Source: Bacteroidales bacterium (GTDB taxonomy: Bacteria; Bacteroidota; Bacteroidia; Bacteroidales; JAADGE01). Taken from it: a DNA stretch of 9,434 nucleotides. Below are positions 1 to 8,075 of the stretch, one piece after another. Where the stretch lies: assembly GCA_029932445.1 (NCBI GenBank), contig JAOZQB010000116.1:1-9434 (forward strand), written 5' to 3'. Numbering within the stretch: the stretch's first letter is position 1; every line of letters starts with the position of its first letter. A program made the position numbers and the translations under genes. Below the pieces are notes generated by a model that was not told where the DNA came from, searched no databases, and worked only from the letters and a program-made list of their open reading frames with translations.

Positions 1-2852
1 AGTTCTTTAAATTCTTCTTCTCGAAGCTCCTGAACCGCTTCATCTAATATTTTATGATAATTTTCAAAACCGATATCGGCAATAAAACCGCTTTGTTCAC
101 CACCGAGCAAATTTCCGGCACCGCGAATATCCAAATCCTGCATAGCAATATTAAATCCGCTCCCGAGTTCCGAAAAGGTTTCAACGGCTCGAAGTCGTTG
201 TCGTGCTTCATCCGTTAAAGTTGAAATCGGCGGTGCCAGAAGATAACAAAATGCTTTTTTATTCGAACGCCCCACCCTGCCCCGTAATTGGTGCAAATCA
301 CTCAAACCGAAATTTTGTGCATTATTAATGATGATGGTGTTGGCATTGGGAATATCCAAACCCGATTCAATAATTGTAGTCGCAATGAGCACCCCGTAAT
401 CTTCATTAATAAAACCTGTCATTATTTTTTCCAAATCATGCGGTTTCATTCTGCCGTGCATCACAGCCGTTCGCACATGCGGATTTAATCGATTAATCAA
501 TGATTCAACTTCATAAATTGTATCAATTCTGTTATGAATAAAAAATACTTGCCCGTTTCTGCGGTATTCATAATCAATTGCATTCTTAATAATCTCTTTA
601 TCAAAACGATGAAGTTCGGTATGAATCGGATAACGATTCGGCGGCGGCGTATTTATAATTGATAGATCTCTGGCACCCATCAATGAAAATTGCAAAGTTC
701 GCGGAATTGGCGTAGCAGTTAAAGTCAAAGTATCAACATTAATTTTCAGTGCTTTTAATTTTTCTTTTACGGCAACACCGAATTTTTGCTCCTCATCAAT
801 AATCATTAAGCCCAAATCCTTAAATTTAACATCCTTACTGACAATACGATGCGTTCCTATAATAATATCAATTTCTCCGGCAGCCAACTTCTTTAAAGTT
901 TCTTTTTGCTGAGCCGAAGATTTTAAACGGCTTAAATAATCAACCGAACAAGGTAAATCTTTTAATCGCGAAGCGAAGGTTTTAAAATGTTGTAAAGTTA
1001 AAACAGTTGTCGGAACAAGTATCGCCACTTGTTTATTATCGGCAACTGCTTTAAATGCAGCTCTGACGGCAATTTCCGTTTTCCCGAAACCCACATCACC
1101 GCAAACCAATCTGTCCATCGGAATTTCCGATTCCATATCTTGCTTAACGGCATCCGTTGATTTTCTTTGGTCGGGCGTATCTTCAAAAATAAAAGACGAT
1201 TCCAGTGCATATTGTAAATAACTGTCGGGGGCAAAAGCAAATCCTTTTTCTTGCTTTCGTTTGGCATACAAGGCAATAAGTTCGCGAGCAATATCTTTAA
1301 CCCGACTTTTTGTTTTTTTCTTTATGGTTTGCCAAGCCGTCGAACCGAGTTTGTATATTTTCGGTTGCTTGCCTTCTTTTCCTTTATATTTTGATATTTT
1401 ATGAAGATTATGAATATTAACGAGCAAAATATCATTATCTTTATAAACCAACCTTACAGCTTCCTGCAACTTTCCGCCTACATCAACCGTTTGCAAACCG
1501 CCGAAACGCCCGATACCGTGATCGGAATGCACGACAAAATCACCTGCCTGCAAACTGTTAATTTCTTTTAAAGTCAGGGTTTCTTTATTTTTATAATAGC
1601 TTGCACCGCGAAGAACAAATTTGTGATACCGCCCGTAAATTTGATGCTCGGTATAGCAATTAATTTTCAAATTTAGGTCTGTAAATCCTTCATTTAAAAT
1701 TCCGTTGATATGTGAAAAACCATTTTGTAAATAATTTTTCGCATCTTCTTTTCCTACGGCATTTATAATCTCTTCCGAATTCAGAATATCTTTCAGTCGT
1801 TCAATTTGTGCATCATTAACAGAAAAAATATAGTTTTCAAAACCGTCTTTTTTATATTGAATTAATTGCTTTGCAAATTGCTCGAAATTTTTATTCAGTT
1901 GAACATGCTTTATCGTATCAAATAAGAAAATTTGTTCCGTTTTAAAATACGATTTTTCGGCAAATTCAAGCGTTTTTAAATTTGAAAATAAGTCTGAAGT
2001 TTCGGCATAAGAAATCAACTTATTATAATTTTCTGTTTCCGGAATGTGTTTCAGTTTATCAAAGAAAAAAGCAAAATCATCAGACCAAACAGTCGTTTTA
2101 TCAGACATAAACTTAAAAAAAGAAACCTTATTTTTATTGTCAATTCGTTCGTGAATATCGGGCACAACAGAAACTTTTTCAAATTTTGCTTTTGACAATT
2201 GTGTTACGGTATCAAAACTTCTGATACTTTCAATTTCCTCATCAAAAAAATCAATCCGGTAAGGATAATCATTTGAAAATGAGAATATATCAACAATACT
2301 TCCGCGTACTGCAAATTGACCGGGTTCAAAAACAAAATCAACTTTTTCGAAACCGTATTCTGCAAGCATTTCTTTAATAAAATCAATCGGTACTTCTTCA
2401 CCCTTTACCAAATCAAGCGTATTTTTTTTTAAATTTTCTCGATCGGTAACCTTTTCAAACAGGGCTTCAGGATAACTGACGATAATATATGATTTATTTT
2501 TCCGTACTTTATCCAGAACTTCCGTTCTTAAAATAATACTTCCGCTGTCGGGCTTACTGACATCCTCTTTTAAAACAGAACGCTTATAAGAAGACGGGAA
2601 AAATAAAATATCTTTTCCCGGCAAAAGCTCTTTTAAATCATTTTGAAAATAAGCGGCTTTTTCCTTATCCGTTAAGATAAAAAGATGCGATAAATCAGTT
2701 ACTTTCATCAATGCAGAAGCAAAGATGCTTTTCGAAGATGCCTGTAATCCTTTTAACAACAAGGGTTGGAAATTTTCTTGCTGTAGTTTTTCTTTTAAAT
2801 CGGTAAAAGAAGAATGTTTAGAATATATTTCGGAGAAATCGGAAAGTGTCAA
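1..2852 (-). CDS. mfd: Transcription-repair coupling factor Mfd, C-terminus cut off by window edge
   Basis: Cytoplasmic ATP-dependent DNA translocase that dislodges stalled RNA polymerase and recruits UvrA for excision repair. One open frame gives about 950 codons with no stop; E. coli Mfd is 1148 residues, so mainly the C-terminal D7 region is missing. Seen in order: an N-terminal UvrB-like module; the RNA-polymerase-interacting domain from about residue 437 (GDFVVHSDHGIGRF); Walker A GDVGFGKTE at 585-593; Walker B-type DEEQ at 686-689; motif III TATPIPRTL at 712-720; motif VI RGRVGRS at 857-863; and the translocation (TRG) motif region with RGAGNLL at 910-916. I chose TTG at 2850-2852 because no in-frame ATG or GTG lies between it and the upstream stop, and the resulting start (TLSDFSEIY) resembles family N-termini. 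The first ATG (residue 49) would remove the first helices. No Shine-Dalgarno is visible. The frame is intact across all motifs. Confidence 0.96.
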   Translation of the reverse strand, partial: MTLSDFSEIYSKHSSFTDLKEKLQQENFQPLLLKGLQASSKSIFASALMKVTDLSHLFILTDKEKAAYFQNDLKELLPGKDILFFPSSYKRSVLKEDVSKPDSGSIILRTEVLDKVRKNKSYIIVSYPEALFEKVTDRENLKKNTLDLVKGEEVPIDFIKEMLAEYGFEKVDFVFEPGQFAVRGSIVDIFSFSNDYPYRIDFFDEEIESIRSFDTVTQLSKAKFEKVSVVPDIHERIDNKNKVSFFKFMSDKTTVWSDDFAFFFDKLKHIPETENYNKLISYAETSDLFSNLKTLEFAEKSYFKTEQIFLFDTIKHVQLNKNFEQFAKQLIQYKKDGFENYIFSVNDAQIERLKDILNSEEIINAVGKEDAKNYLQNGFSHINGILNEGFTDLNLKINCYTEHQIYGRYHKFVLRGASYYKNKETLTLKEINSLQAGDFVVHSDHGIGRFGGLQTVDVGGKLQEAVRLVYKDNDILLVNIHNLHKISKYKGKEGKQPKIYKLGSTAWQTIKKKTKSRVKDIARELIALYAKRKQEKGFAFAPDSYLQYALESSFIFEDTPDQRKSTDAVKQDMESEIPMDRLVCGDVGFGKTEIAVRAAFKAVADNKQVAILVPTTVLTLQHFKTFASRLKDLPCSVDYLSRLKSSAQQKETLKKLAAGEIDIIIGTHRIVSKDVKFKDLGLMIIDEEQKFGVAVKEKLKALKINVDTLTLTATPIPRTLQFSLMGARDLSIINTPPPNRYPIHTELHRFDKEIIKNAIDYEYRRNGQVFFIHNRIDTIYEVESLINRLNPHVRTAVMHGRMKPHDLEKIMTGFINEDYGVLIATTIIESGLDIPNANTIIINNAQNFGLSDLHQLRGRVGRSNKKAFCYLLAPPISTLTDEARQRLRAVETFSELGSGFNIAMQDLDIRGAGNLLGGEQSGFIADIGFENYHKILDEAVQELREEEFKE

Positions 2853-2870
2853 TGAATGATTGATTGAAAG

Positions 2871-2897
2871 TTAAAGTTTACAAAGTTAAAACTTTAA
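2871..2897. repeat. 9-bp perfect inverted repeat around the mfd -7 element
   Basis: TTAAAGTTT at 2871-2879 is exactly complementary to AAACTTTAA at 2889-2897, with a 9-base spacer. The spacer contains the candidate mfd -7 box. It could be an operator, a weak hairpin in DNA, or a chance product of AT-rich sequence. With only two G/C bases in total in the arms, a stable RNA hairpin is unlikely. Confidence 0.4.
2881..2888 (-). promoter_or_regulatory. Candidate Bacteroidota -7 promoter element for mfd
   Basis: Read on the minus strand this is TAACTTTG, a full match to the Bacteroidota -7 consensus TAnnTTTG. It ends 28 bases before the TTG start of mfd, which would give a short leader of roughly 20 bases. 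No good TTTG -33 box sits about 19 bases upstream, so the assignment rests on the -7 motif and its position. Confidence 0.45.
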
Positions 2898-2937
2898 ATG
2901 TTTTATTACATTTAATACACTAAAAATATGAACAAAA

Positions 2938-2974
2938 TTCCCCTGTTAAGAAATAATAAAACTCAACAGGGGAA
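2938..2974 (-). terminator. Rho-independent-type terminator of the S41 protease gene
   Basis: TTCCCCTGTT (2938-2947) pairs perfectly with AACAGGGGAA (2965-2974), a 10-bp stem containing four consecutive G:C pairs and a 17-base loop. On the minus strand it begins 23 bases after the protease stop codon, and the transcript continues into a short U run (AATTTTGTTC). It should end the protease message and insulate mfd from it. The U run is short, so some read-through is possible. Confidence 0.8.
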
Positions 2975-2997
2975 ACAATCAGGTAATTATTAATCAA

Positions 2998-5900
2998 TTA
3001 TTTTTTTGGATACGGCGGATGTTCGGGAAGTGTTTTTTCTTTGGTTTTTAATTCTTCAAGAATAACTTCTATCGCCTTTTTTAATTGTTGATCGGTTCCG
3101 ATATATTCTAAATACGGGTCGTTATCGACATAAATATCCGGGTCCACGCCGTGACCTTCCATAATCCATTTTTTTCCTTCTAAATCGTAGCGTGAAAATT
3201 CCGGTTTATTTAATGAACCGCCGTCAACAAAAGGCAAAGAGCCTCTGATTCCGACAACACCGCCCCATGTTCTTTTTCCTACCACTTTACCGAGATGACT
3301 TGTTTTAAAACGCCAAGTAACAATATCACCGTCAGAAGCCGAAAATTCATCTGAAAGCATCACTAAAGGACCGTTCATAGACCCTCCGGGGTTCACACTC
3401 GGTTGTCCGTTTCGTGCAATATTTATTTGATTTGCAACACGACGTAAACGTTCAATAATAATAGGAGAAACAAATCCGCCTCCGTTACCTCGAACATCTA
3501 TAACAAGTGCTTTTTTTGATAATTGCGGATAATAATATTTAACAAACTCGTTTAATCCGTCAACACCCATATCAGGAATATGAACATATCCTACTTTTCC
3601 GTTCGTTGCTTCATTTACTTTTCGGATATTATTTTCTACCCATTGCAAATAATAGAGCGATGCTTCATCCTCAATAGGAACAACTGTTGATTCCCGGCTG
3701 CCTGTGATTGATGCTTTGTCATTCAGTTTAATTTGAACTTGCTTCCCGGCTTTATTCAACAATAATTTATAAATATTTTGAACTGTTTTTGTCGAGATTC
3801 CGTCAATTGCCAAAATGTAATCTCCTTCGTGAGCATTTACCCCAATTTTGGTTAAGGGAGATACAATATTTCCTGTCCAATTTTGGCCTTTCAGAATTTT
3901 TTTAATTTTAAAAAAACCGCTTTCTGTATCTTTTTCGATAACCGCTCCGAGTAAACCGGTCTTTATTTTTGAAACTTTAGGCCGGTCACCACCACCGGTA
4001 TATGCATGCCCGACATTCAATTCACCAATTAATTCACCTATAACATAAGTTAAATCATTTCTCTGTTTTGCATAGGGAACTAATTGAGCATATCTGTCAT
4101 GTAGTGCCTTCCAATCGGTTCCGTGCATATTCGGGGCATAAAAAAACTCTCGCATTTGATACCACGCTTCATCATAAATTTGTTTCCACTCTTTTTGCTT
4201 ATCAACCATAACCTGCATTCCGGAAAGATTTAGTTTTTCTTTAAGCGTAATTTTTGAATTCGGTAAAGAAATTATAGCATAAGCTCTGTCTTTTGAAACA
4301 AGCATTTTTTTACCGTCAGCGGAAATTTCATATCCGTTAATATTGCCTAAATCAATTTGTTTTCTCTTTGTAAAATCATAAACAAAGAATTTTACTTTTT
4401 CATCCTTTTTACCCATGCGTTGATAAAATATTTTTTTACCGACGGATGTTAAATTAAAATACTGTGAAGCCGAAACAGGCAGTTTTTCAATTCTGTCAAG
4501 AATACCGTCAAAGTCATATTTTACGGATATTTTAGAACTTACTGTTTTTTTATCTTTCTTTTTTTCAGATGTTTTGTTTATTGATATATCTTCAATTTTC
4601 ACTTCATCGCTTTTGGGAGCAAATAATGAAGGAATACTTTTATTTAAAGTAACATAATAAATTCCGGTCATATAATTATAAGCAGCATCCAATTCCAACC
4701 AACTGAAGGTCGGACTGAAATTTCTGTTAGACGTAAAAAATAAATATTTGCCGTCGGCAGAAAAAACCGGACTGCCGGAATTATATCGATTATCAGTGAT
4801 TGTAAATGATTTTTTTTGTTCGGTTGAATAAACAAAAATTTGAGAAAATTGATTTTCGCCGGTTTTGGAATATGTAATCCACTTACTGTCCGGTGACCAT
4901 GCATAACTGTGCATTTCGTTATAAGGACATTGGTCAACTTCCGAAATTATGCCTGATTTAATATCAACATAACGTAATCTCTGTTTTCTGTCTGCCCAAA
5001 GTAATTTCTTGCTGTCGGGCGACCAATACTCCTGATAATTATAAGTGTCTCCGCCTTTTGTTACTTGTTTCGGCGGATTTTTTCCGGCTTGATCGATGAT
5101 AAACAATTCATTTTCACCGGTTTTATCTGAAATAAATGCAATATTCTTACCGTCCGGTGACCATTTAGAATTACGTTCATGAACGCTTGAAGTTTTTGTC
5201 AAATTCCTAATTTCACCATATTTGGCAGGAACCGTAAAAACATCACCGTGAGCACCGAATAATGCACGTTTTCCGTCAGGAGAAATCTCAAAATTTGTAA
5301 TTTCTTTACTTACATCTTTTAATTGGGGACGAGCCGAAACAAAATCTTCGGCTATGATAATTTTAACTTTTTGAATTTTTTCAGTTGCTAAATAAAATTT
5401 ATAAATATACCCGCCGTTTTCAAAAACAATCGCTTTATCACCAAGTGACGGAAATTTTATATCAAAATCTTTGTAATCACTAAGTCTCTTTGTTTCTTTA
5501 GAATTGGTATCATATACATACAAATTCATTCTTTTATTTTCATCCCTGTCTGACAAAAAGTAGATTTTATCACCATGCCACATAGGAATAATATCTTGAG
5601 CCGGATTATTTGTAACATTTATAGTTTTATGGGTTTTAAAATCAAAAATCCAAATATCATCAGCCATACCGCCTCGATAGCGTTTCCATGTTCTGAATTC
5701 TCTGAAAACTCTGTTAAAGGCAATTTTTTGATCATCAGGTGAATAAGAACAAAAACCTCCGCGAGGTAAAGGTAACTCCTGCGGCATATCTCCCTTAACG
5801 GAAACCGTATAAAGTGAACCGTTAAAACTGTTATAGGATTTCATTCGACTGCGAAAAACAATATTTTTATTGTCGTGTTTCCAACCCATTACAATATTAT

Positions 5901-6261
5901 TAGGACCCATTCTGTCTGCAATATCATCACGATGCAGAGTCGCCGTATAAGTCAATCTTTTAGGAACACCTCCCATTGCATTCATTAAATACACTTCGGT
6001 ATTTCCGTCATATTGAGCAGTAAAAGCAAGTTTTTTACCGTCCGGTGAAAACCGAGCAAACATTTCATAACCGATACTTCCGGTTAATTTGCGAGCGACT
6101 CCGCCGTTTGAATCAACGGTATATAAATCACCGGCATAGGTGAAAACCAATTGATTATCATAAATAGCAGGGAATCGAAGTAATCGTGCCTCATTTTGGG
6201 CAAAACTCATCATTTGAACAGAAAAAACTGTTAAAATCAATAACATTATTTTCTTCCTCAT
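2998..6261 (-). CDS. Exported tricorn-like S41 protease with beta-propeller and PDZ domains
   Basis: Predicted secreted or periplasmic serine protease of the tricorn type (MEROPS S41), 1087 residues. Residues 1-21 form a signal peptide: MRKK, a hydrophobic core, then SFA before Q22. Residues 25-540 are beta-propeller repeats marked by SPDGK-like turns (72-76, 327-331, 368-372, 414-418, 456-460), with another at 647-651. A lysine-rich linker lies at 563-578. The C1 helical domain (about 680-760) carries H752 in NVGH; a PDZ domain spans about 765-850. The C2 protease domain has RGNGGG at 924-929 (oxyanion region), nucleophile S976 with D977 in SASDGD, and E1035 in IMEGHG. These match tricorn His746, Gly918, Ser965, Asp966 and Glu1023, so it should be active. 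Known tricorn trims peptides made by the proteasome in the cytosol; here export implies another source of peptides, not identifiable from this window. It appears monocistronic, with its own promoter candidate and terminator. Confidence 0.93.
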   Translation of the reverse strand: MRKKIMLLILTVFSVQMMSFAQNEARLLRFPAIYDNQLVFTYAGDLYTVDSNGGVARKLTGSIGYEMFARFSPDGKKLAFTAQYDGNTEVYLMNAMGGVPKRLTYTATLHRDDIADRMGPNNIVMGWKHDNKNIVFRSRMKSYNSFNGSLYTVSVKGDMPQELPLPRGGFCSYSPDDQKIAFNRVFREFRTWKRYRGGMADDIWIFDFKTHKTINVTNNPAQDIIPMWHGDKIYFLSDRDENKRMNLYVYDTNSKETKRLSDYKDFDIKFPSLGDKAIVFENGGYIYKFYLATEKIQKVKIIIAEDFVSARPQLKDVSKEITNFEISPDGKRALFGAHGDVFTVPAKYGEIRNLTKTSSVHERNSKWSPDGKNIAFISDKTGENELFIIDQAGKNPPKQVTKGGDTYNYQEYWSPDSKKLLWADRKQRLRYVDIKSGIISEVDQCPYNEMHSYAWSPDSKWITYSKTGENQFSQIFVYSTEQKKSFTITDNRYNSGSPVFSADGKYLFFTSNRNFSPTFSWLELDAAYNYMTGIYYVTLNKSIPSLFAPKSDEVKIEDISINKTSEKKKDKKTVSSKISVKYDFDGILDRIEKLPVSASQYFNLTSVGKKIFYQRMGKKDEKVKFFVYDFTKRKQIDLGNINGYEISADGKKMLVSKDRAYAIISLPNSKITLKEKLNLSGMQVMVDKQKEWKQIYDEAWYQMREFFYAPNMHGTDWKALHDRYAQLVPYAKQRNDLTYVIGELIGELNVGHAYTGGGDRPKVSKIKTGLLGAVIEKDTESGFFKIKKILKGQNWTGNIVSPLTKIGVNAHEGDYILAIDGISTKTVQNIYKLLLNKAGKQVQIKLNDKASITGSRESTVVPIEDEASLYYLQWVENNIRKVNEATNGKVGYVHIPDMGVDGLNEFVKYYYPQLSKKALVIDVRGNGGGFVSPIIIERLRRVANQINIARNGQPSVNPGGSMNGPLVMLSDEFSASDGDIVTWRFKTSHLGKVVGKRTWGGVVGIRGSLPFVDGGSLNKPEFSRYDLEGKKWIMEGHGVDPDIYVDNDPYLEYIGTDQQLKKAIEVILEELKTKEKTLPEHPPYPKK

Positions 6262-6301
6262 AATTTTTGGATTAATTATTATTGTTTGAATTTGTTAAAA
6301 T

Positions 6302-6309
6302 CAAAAGTA
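6302..6309 (-). promoter_or_regulatory. Candidate -7 promoter element for the S41 protease
   Basis: The minus strand reads TACTTTTG, a full TAnnTTTG match, ending 40 bases upstream of the protease ATG. A TTTG that might be the -33 box lies at 6333-6336, but the 23-base spacing is longer than the usual 19 or so. The same octamer occurs upstream of fbp. Confidence 0.45.
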
Positions 6310-6363
6310 TAAATATTATTTTGATTTATAGGCAAATAATCTTTTATCAAATATTAACAACTG

Positions 6364-6398
6364 AAATAATTTGTCGAACGACACTTTTTTAATTATTT
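6364..6398. repeat. Nested palindrome at the 3' end of amn, possible weak terminator
   Basis: A core TGTCG-AA-CGACA (6372-6383) is flanked by complementary arms AAATAATT (6364-6371) and AATTATTT (6391-6398), with an extra C plus six T on one side. The amn stop codon lies in the right arm. On the plus strand the core is followed by CTTTTTT and looks like a small terminator, but no plus-strand gene ends here. On the minus strand it follows amn but is trailed by AAATTATTT rather than a U run. It may be an imperfect terminator or a processing hairpin for the fbp-rmlD-amn message. Confidence 0.35.
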
Positions 6399-7170
6399 AA
6401 TCATATCGCAGATGTTTAACAGATTGACCGTTATTTTTTATTTCATGAAGAGATTTCACTCCTATTTCAAGATGTTGAATAACGAATTCAGAAGTAATTA
6501 ATGAATCACTTTCGGAAGTTTTAACACCGGAAGAAATCATTGGTTGATCGGAAACCAACAATAAAGCACCCGAAGGAATTTCATTTGCAAAACCAACCGT
6601 AAAAATCGTTGCAGTTTCCATATCAATAGCCATGGCACGTGTTTTTTGCAAATATCTTTTGAAGCGTTCATCATATTCCCAAACCCGTTTATTTGTTGTA
6701 AAAACAGTTCCTGTCCAATATTCACGTTCTTCTTTCACAATTACGGAAGATACGGCTCTTTGTAAATTAAATGCAGGTAAAGCCGGCACCTCTACAGGAA
6801 GATAATCATCAGAAGTCCCTTCACTTCGGATAGCAGCAATCGGAAGTATTAAATCACCCAATTTATTTTTCTTTTTAAGCCCTCCGCATTTTCCGAGGAA
6901 CAAAACAGCTTTTACATCAACGGCACTCAATAAATCCATAACAGTAGCAGCATTCGGACTTCCAATTCCGAAATTAATTAATGTAATTCCTTCGGCAGAA
7001 ACAGAAGGCATCGGTTTATCTTTACCTAAAATCGGCACTTTGTATTTTTCAGAAAACAGTTCAAGATAATATCCGAAATTTGTAAGCAATATGTATTCCG
7101 AGAAATCTTCAAGTGCTCTGCCTGTATAGCGCGGTAACCAATTTTCGGTTATCTCTCGTTTTGTTTTCAT
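6397..7170 (-). CDS. amn: AMP nucleosidase, short Bacteroidota form
   Basis: Predicted cytoplasmic enzyme that hydrolyses AMP to adenine and ribose 5-phosphate. The 257 residues cover only the nucleoside-phosphorylase fold; E. coli Amn is nearly twice as long, with an added N-terminal domain. Phosphorylase-type landmarks are FGIGS at 67-71, GKCGG at 93-97, GDLILP at 105-110, DMETAT at 183-188 (Met-Glu contacts ribose in this fold) and SDQP at 207-210, where D208 is placed to contact the base. The opening MKTKREITENWLPRY and the tail SVKHLRYD match my memory of Bacteroides proteins annotated as AMP nucleosidase. It is last in the fbp-rmlD-amn operon, starting 22 bases after the rmlD-like stop, with no visible Shine-Dalgarno. 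Another purine phosphorylase or hydrolase activity cannot be excluded from sequence alone. Confidence 0.9.
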   Translation of the reverse strand: MKTKREITENWLPRYTGRALEDFSEYILLTNFGYYLELFSEKYKVPILGKDKPMPSVSAEGITLINFGIGSPNAATVMDLLSAVDVKAVLFLGKCGGLKKKNKLGDLILPIAAIRSEGTSDDYLPVEVPALPAFNLQRAVSSVIVKEEREYWTGTVFTTNKRVWEYDERFKRYLQKTRAMAIDMETATIFTVGFANEIPSGALLLVSDQPMISSGVKTSESDSLITSEFVIQHLEIGVKSLHEIKNNGQSVKHLRYD

Positions 7171-7192
7171 AATTTTAGATTATTAGCTGAAT

Positions 7193-8068
7193 TTAAATAT
7201 TCTCATTCATTTTCAATAAACAATTTTTTAAACTGTCTTTCCAAAAAGGAATTTTAATGCCAAATGTTTCTTTAATCTTTGATTTGTCAAGCAAACTGTA
7301 TTTCGGACGTTTAGCGATTGTAGGATATGATTCTGAAAGAACCGGATTTACCTTGCAATTTAATTTTGAAACAGTCATAATTTCGCTTGCAAATTCAGAC
7401 CAAGAACAGTAACCTTCATTTGAAAAATGATAAACTCCGGAAAGATTTTTTTCGGAAGTGTTAAATGTTTGAAGAGCAATTTCCAAAACTGTTACAGCTA
7501 AATCAGCAGCATAAGTCGGTGAACCGATTTGGTCGTAAACAACATTTATTTCATCTTCCTCTTTTCCGAGACGAAGCATGGTTTTTACAAAATTTTGCCC
7601 GAAAGACGAATACAACCATGATGTTCTGATAATAAAATATCTATAAGCATTTTTTGCAAATTCTTCACCTTTTAATTTTGTAATACCGTAAACGGATTGC
7701 GGATGTGTTTCAGCATCTTCGGTATACTGAATATTACTCTCACCGTCAAATACATAATCAGTTGAAATATGAATAAGCGGAAGTTGATATTGACAGGAAA
7801 TTTCTGCTAAATTCTTAACGGCATTTGCATTGATATTTTGTGCATTTATTGTATCATTTTCAGCTTTATCAACATTGGTATATGCCGCACAATTAATGAT
7901 ATAATCAAATTTATTATCAGAATAGAAATTTTGAATATCAGAAAATTTTGTAATATCTAATTCGTCAATATCCGTAAAAATAAAATCAAAATTTAAATAA
8001 TTCGAAACAATCATTCTGATTTCATTTCCGAGTTGTCCGTTAGCACCGGTTACTAATATTTTTGGCAT
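7193..8068 (-). CDS. rmlD: RmlD-like dTDP-4-dehydrorhamnose reductase
   Basis: Extended short-chain dehydrogenase of 291 residues, the normal RmlD length. RmlD makes dTDP-L-rhamnose by NAD(P)H-dependent reduction of dTDP-4-dehydro-L-rhamnose in the cytoplasm. Seen: nucleotide-binding GANGQLG at 8-14; D39 in the LDIT segment; NCAAYTNVDKAE at 59-70; STDYVFDG at 102-109 with catalytic T103; YGITK with Y127 and K131; RTSWLY at 148-153; QIGSPTYAADLA at 180-191; and RPKYSLLD at 254-261, a typical RmlD substrate-side motif. It starts 7 bases after the fbp stop, so it is almost certainly co-transcribed. No rmlA, rmlB or rmlC lies in the window, so those steps must be encoded elsewhere, or the enzyme acts on a related nucleotide sugar. 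The family is firm; the exact substrate is less so. Confidence 0.87.
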   Translation of the reverse strand: MPKILVTGANGQLGNEIRMIVSNYLNFDFIFTDIDELDITKFSDIQNFYSDNKFDYIINCAAYTNVDKAENDTINAQNINANAVKNLAEISCQYQLPLIHISTDYVFDGESNIQYTEDAETHPQSVYGITKLKGEEFAKNAYRYFIIRTSWLYSSFGQNFVKTMLRLGKEEDEINVVYDQIGSPTYAADLAVTVLEIALQTFNTSEKNLSGVYHFSNEGYCSWSEFASEIMTVSKLNCKVNPVLSESYPTIAKRPKYSLLDKSKIKETFGIKIPFWKDSLKNCLLKMNENI

Positions 8069-8075
8069 TAAGTAA

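Noticed and set aside
288..488. Small plus-strand open frame of 66 codons
   Set aside because: It lies antisense to the conserved helicase motif region of mfd, has no family features and no promoter of its own.
998..1291. Minus-strand open frame of 97 codons
   Set aside because: It is an out-of-frame reading of mfd across the Walker A region; the correct frame carries GDVGFGKTE.
2204..2401. Minus-strand open frame of 65 codons
   Set aside because: It is an out-of-frame reading of the N-terminal part of mfd, whose proper frame is uninterrupted here.
2706..2708. ATG as the start of mfd
   Set aside because: It would delete 48 residues that look like the normal Mfd N-terminus and would place the start about 170 bases from the candidate promoter.
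3848..4048. Plus-strand open frame of 66 codons
   Set aside because: It is antisense to the C1/PDZ part of the S41 protease and resembles no known protein.
4668..4937. Minus-strand open frame of 89 codons
   Set aside because: It is a frame-shifted shadow of the protease propeller; the true frame carries the SPDSK repeat.
4300..6260. Repeated SPDG-coding segments as a DNA repeat array
   Set aside because: The repetition is at protein level (beta-propeller blades); the DNA copies differ and have irregular spacing.
6537..6725. Minus-strand open frame of 62 codons
   Set aside because: It is a frame-shifted shadow of amn across the DMETAT and SDQP motifs.
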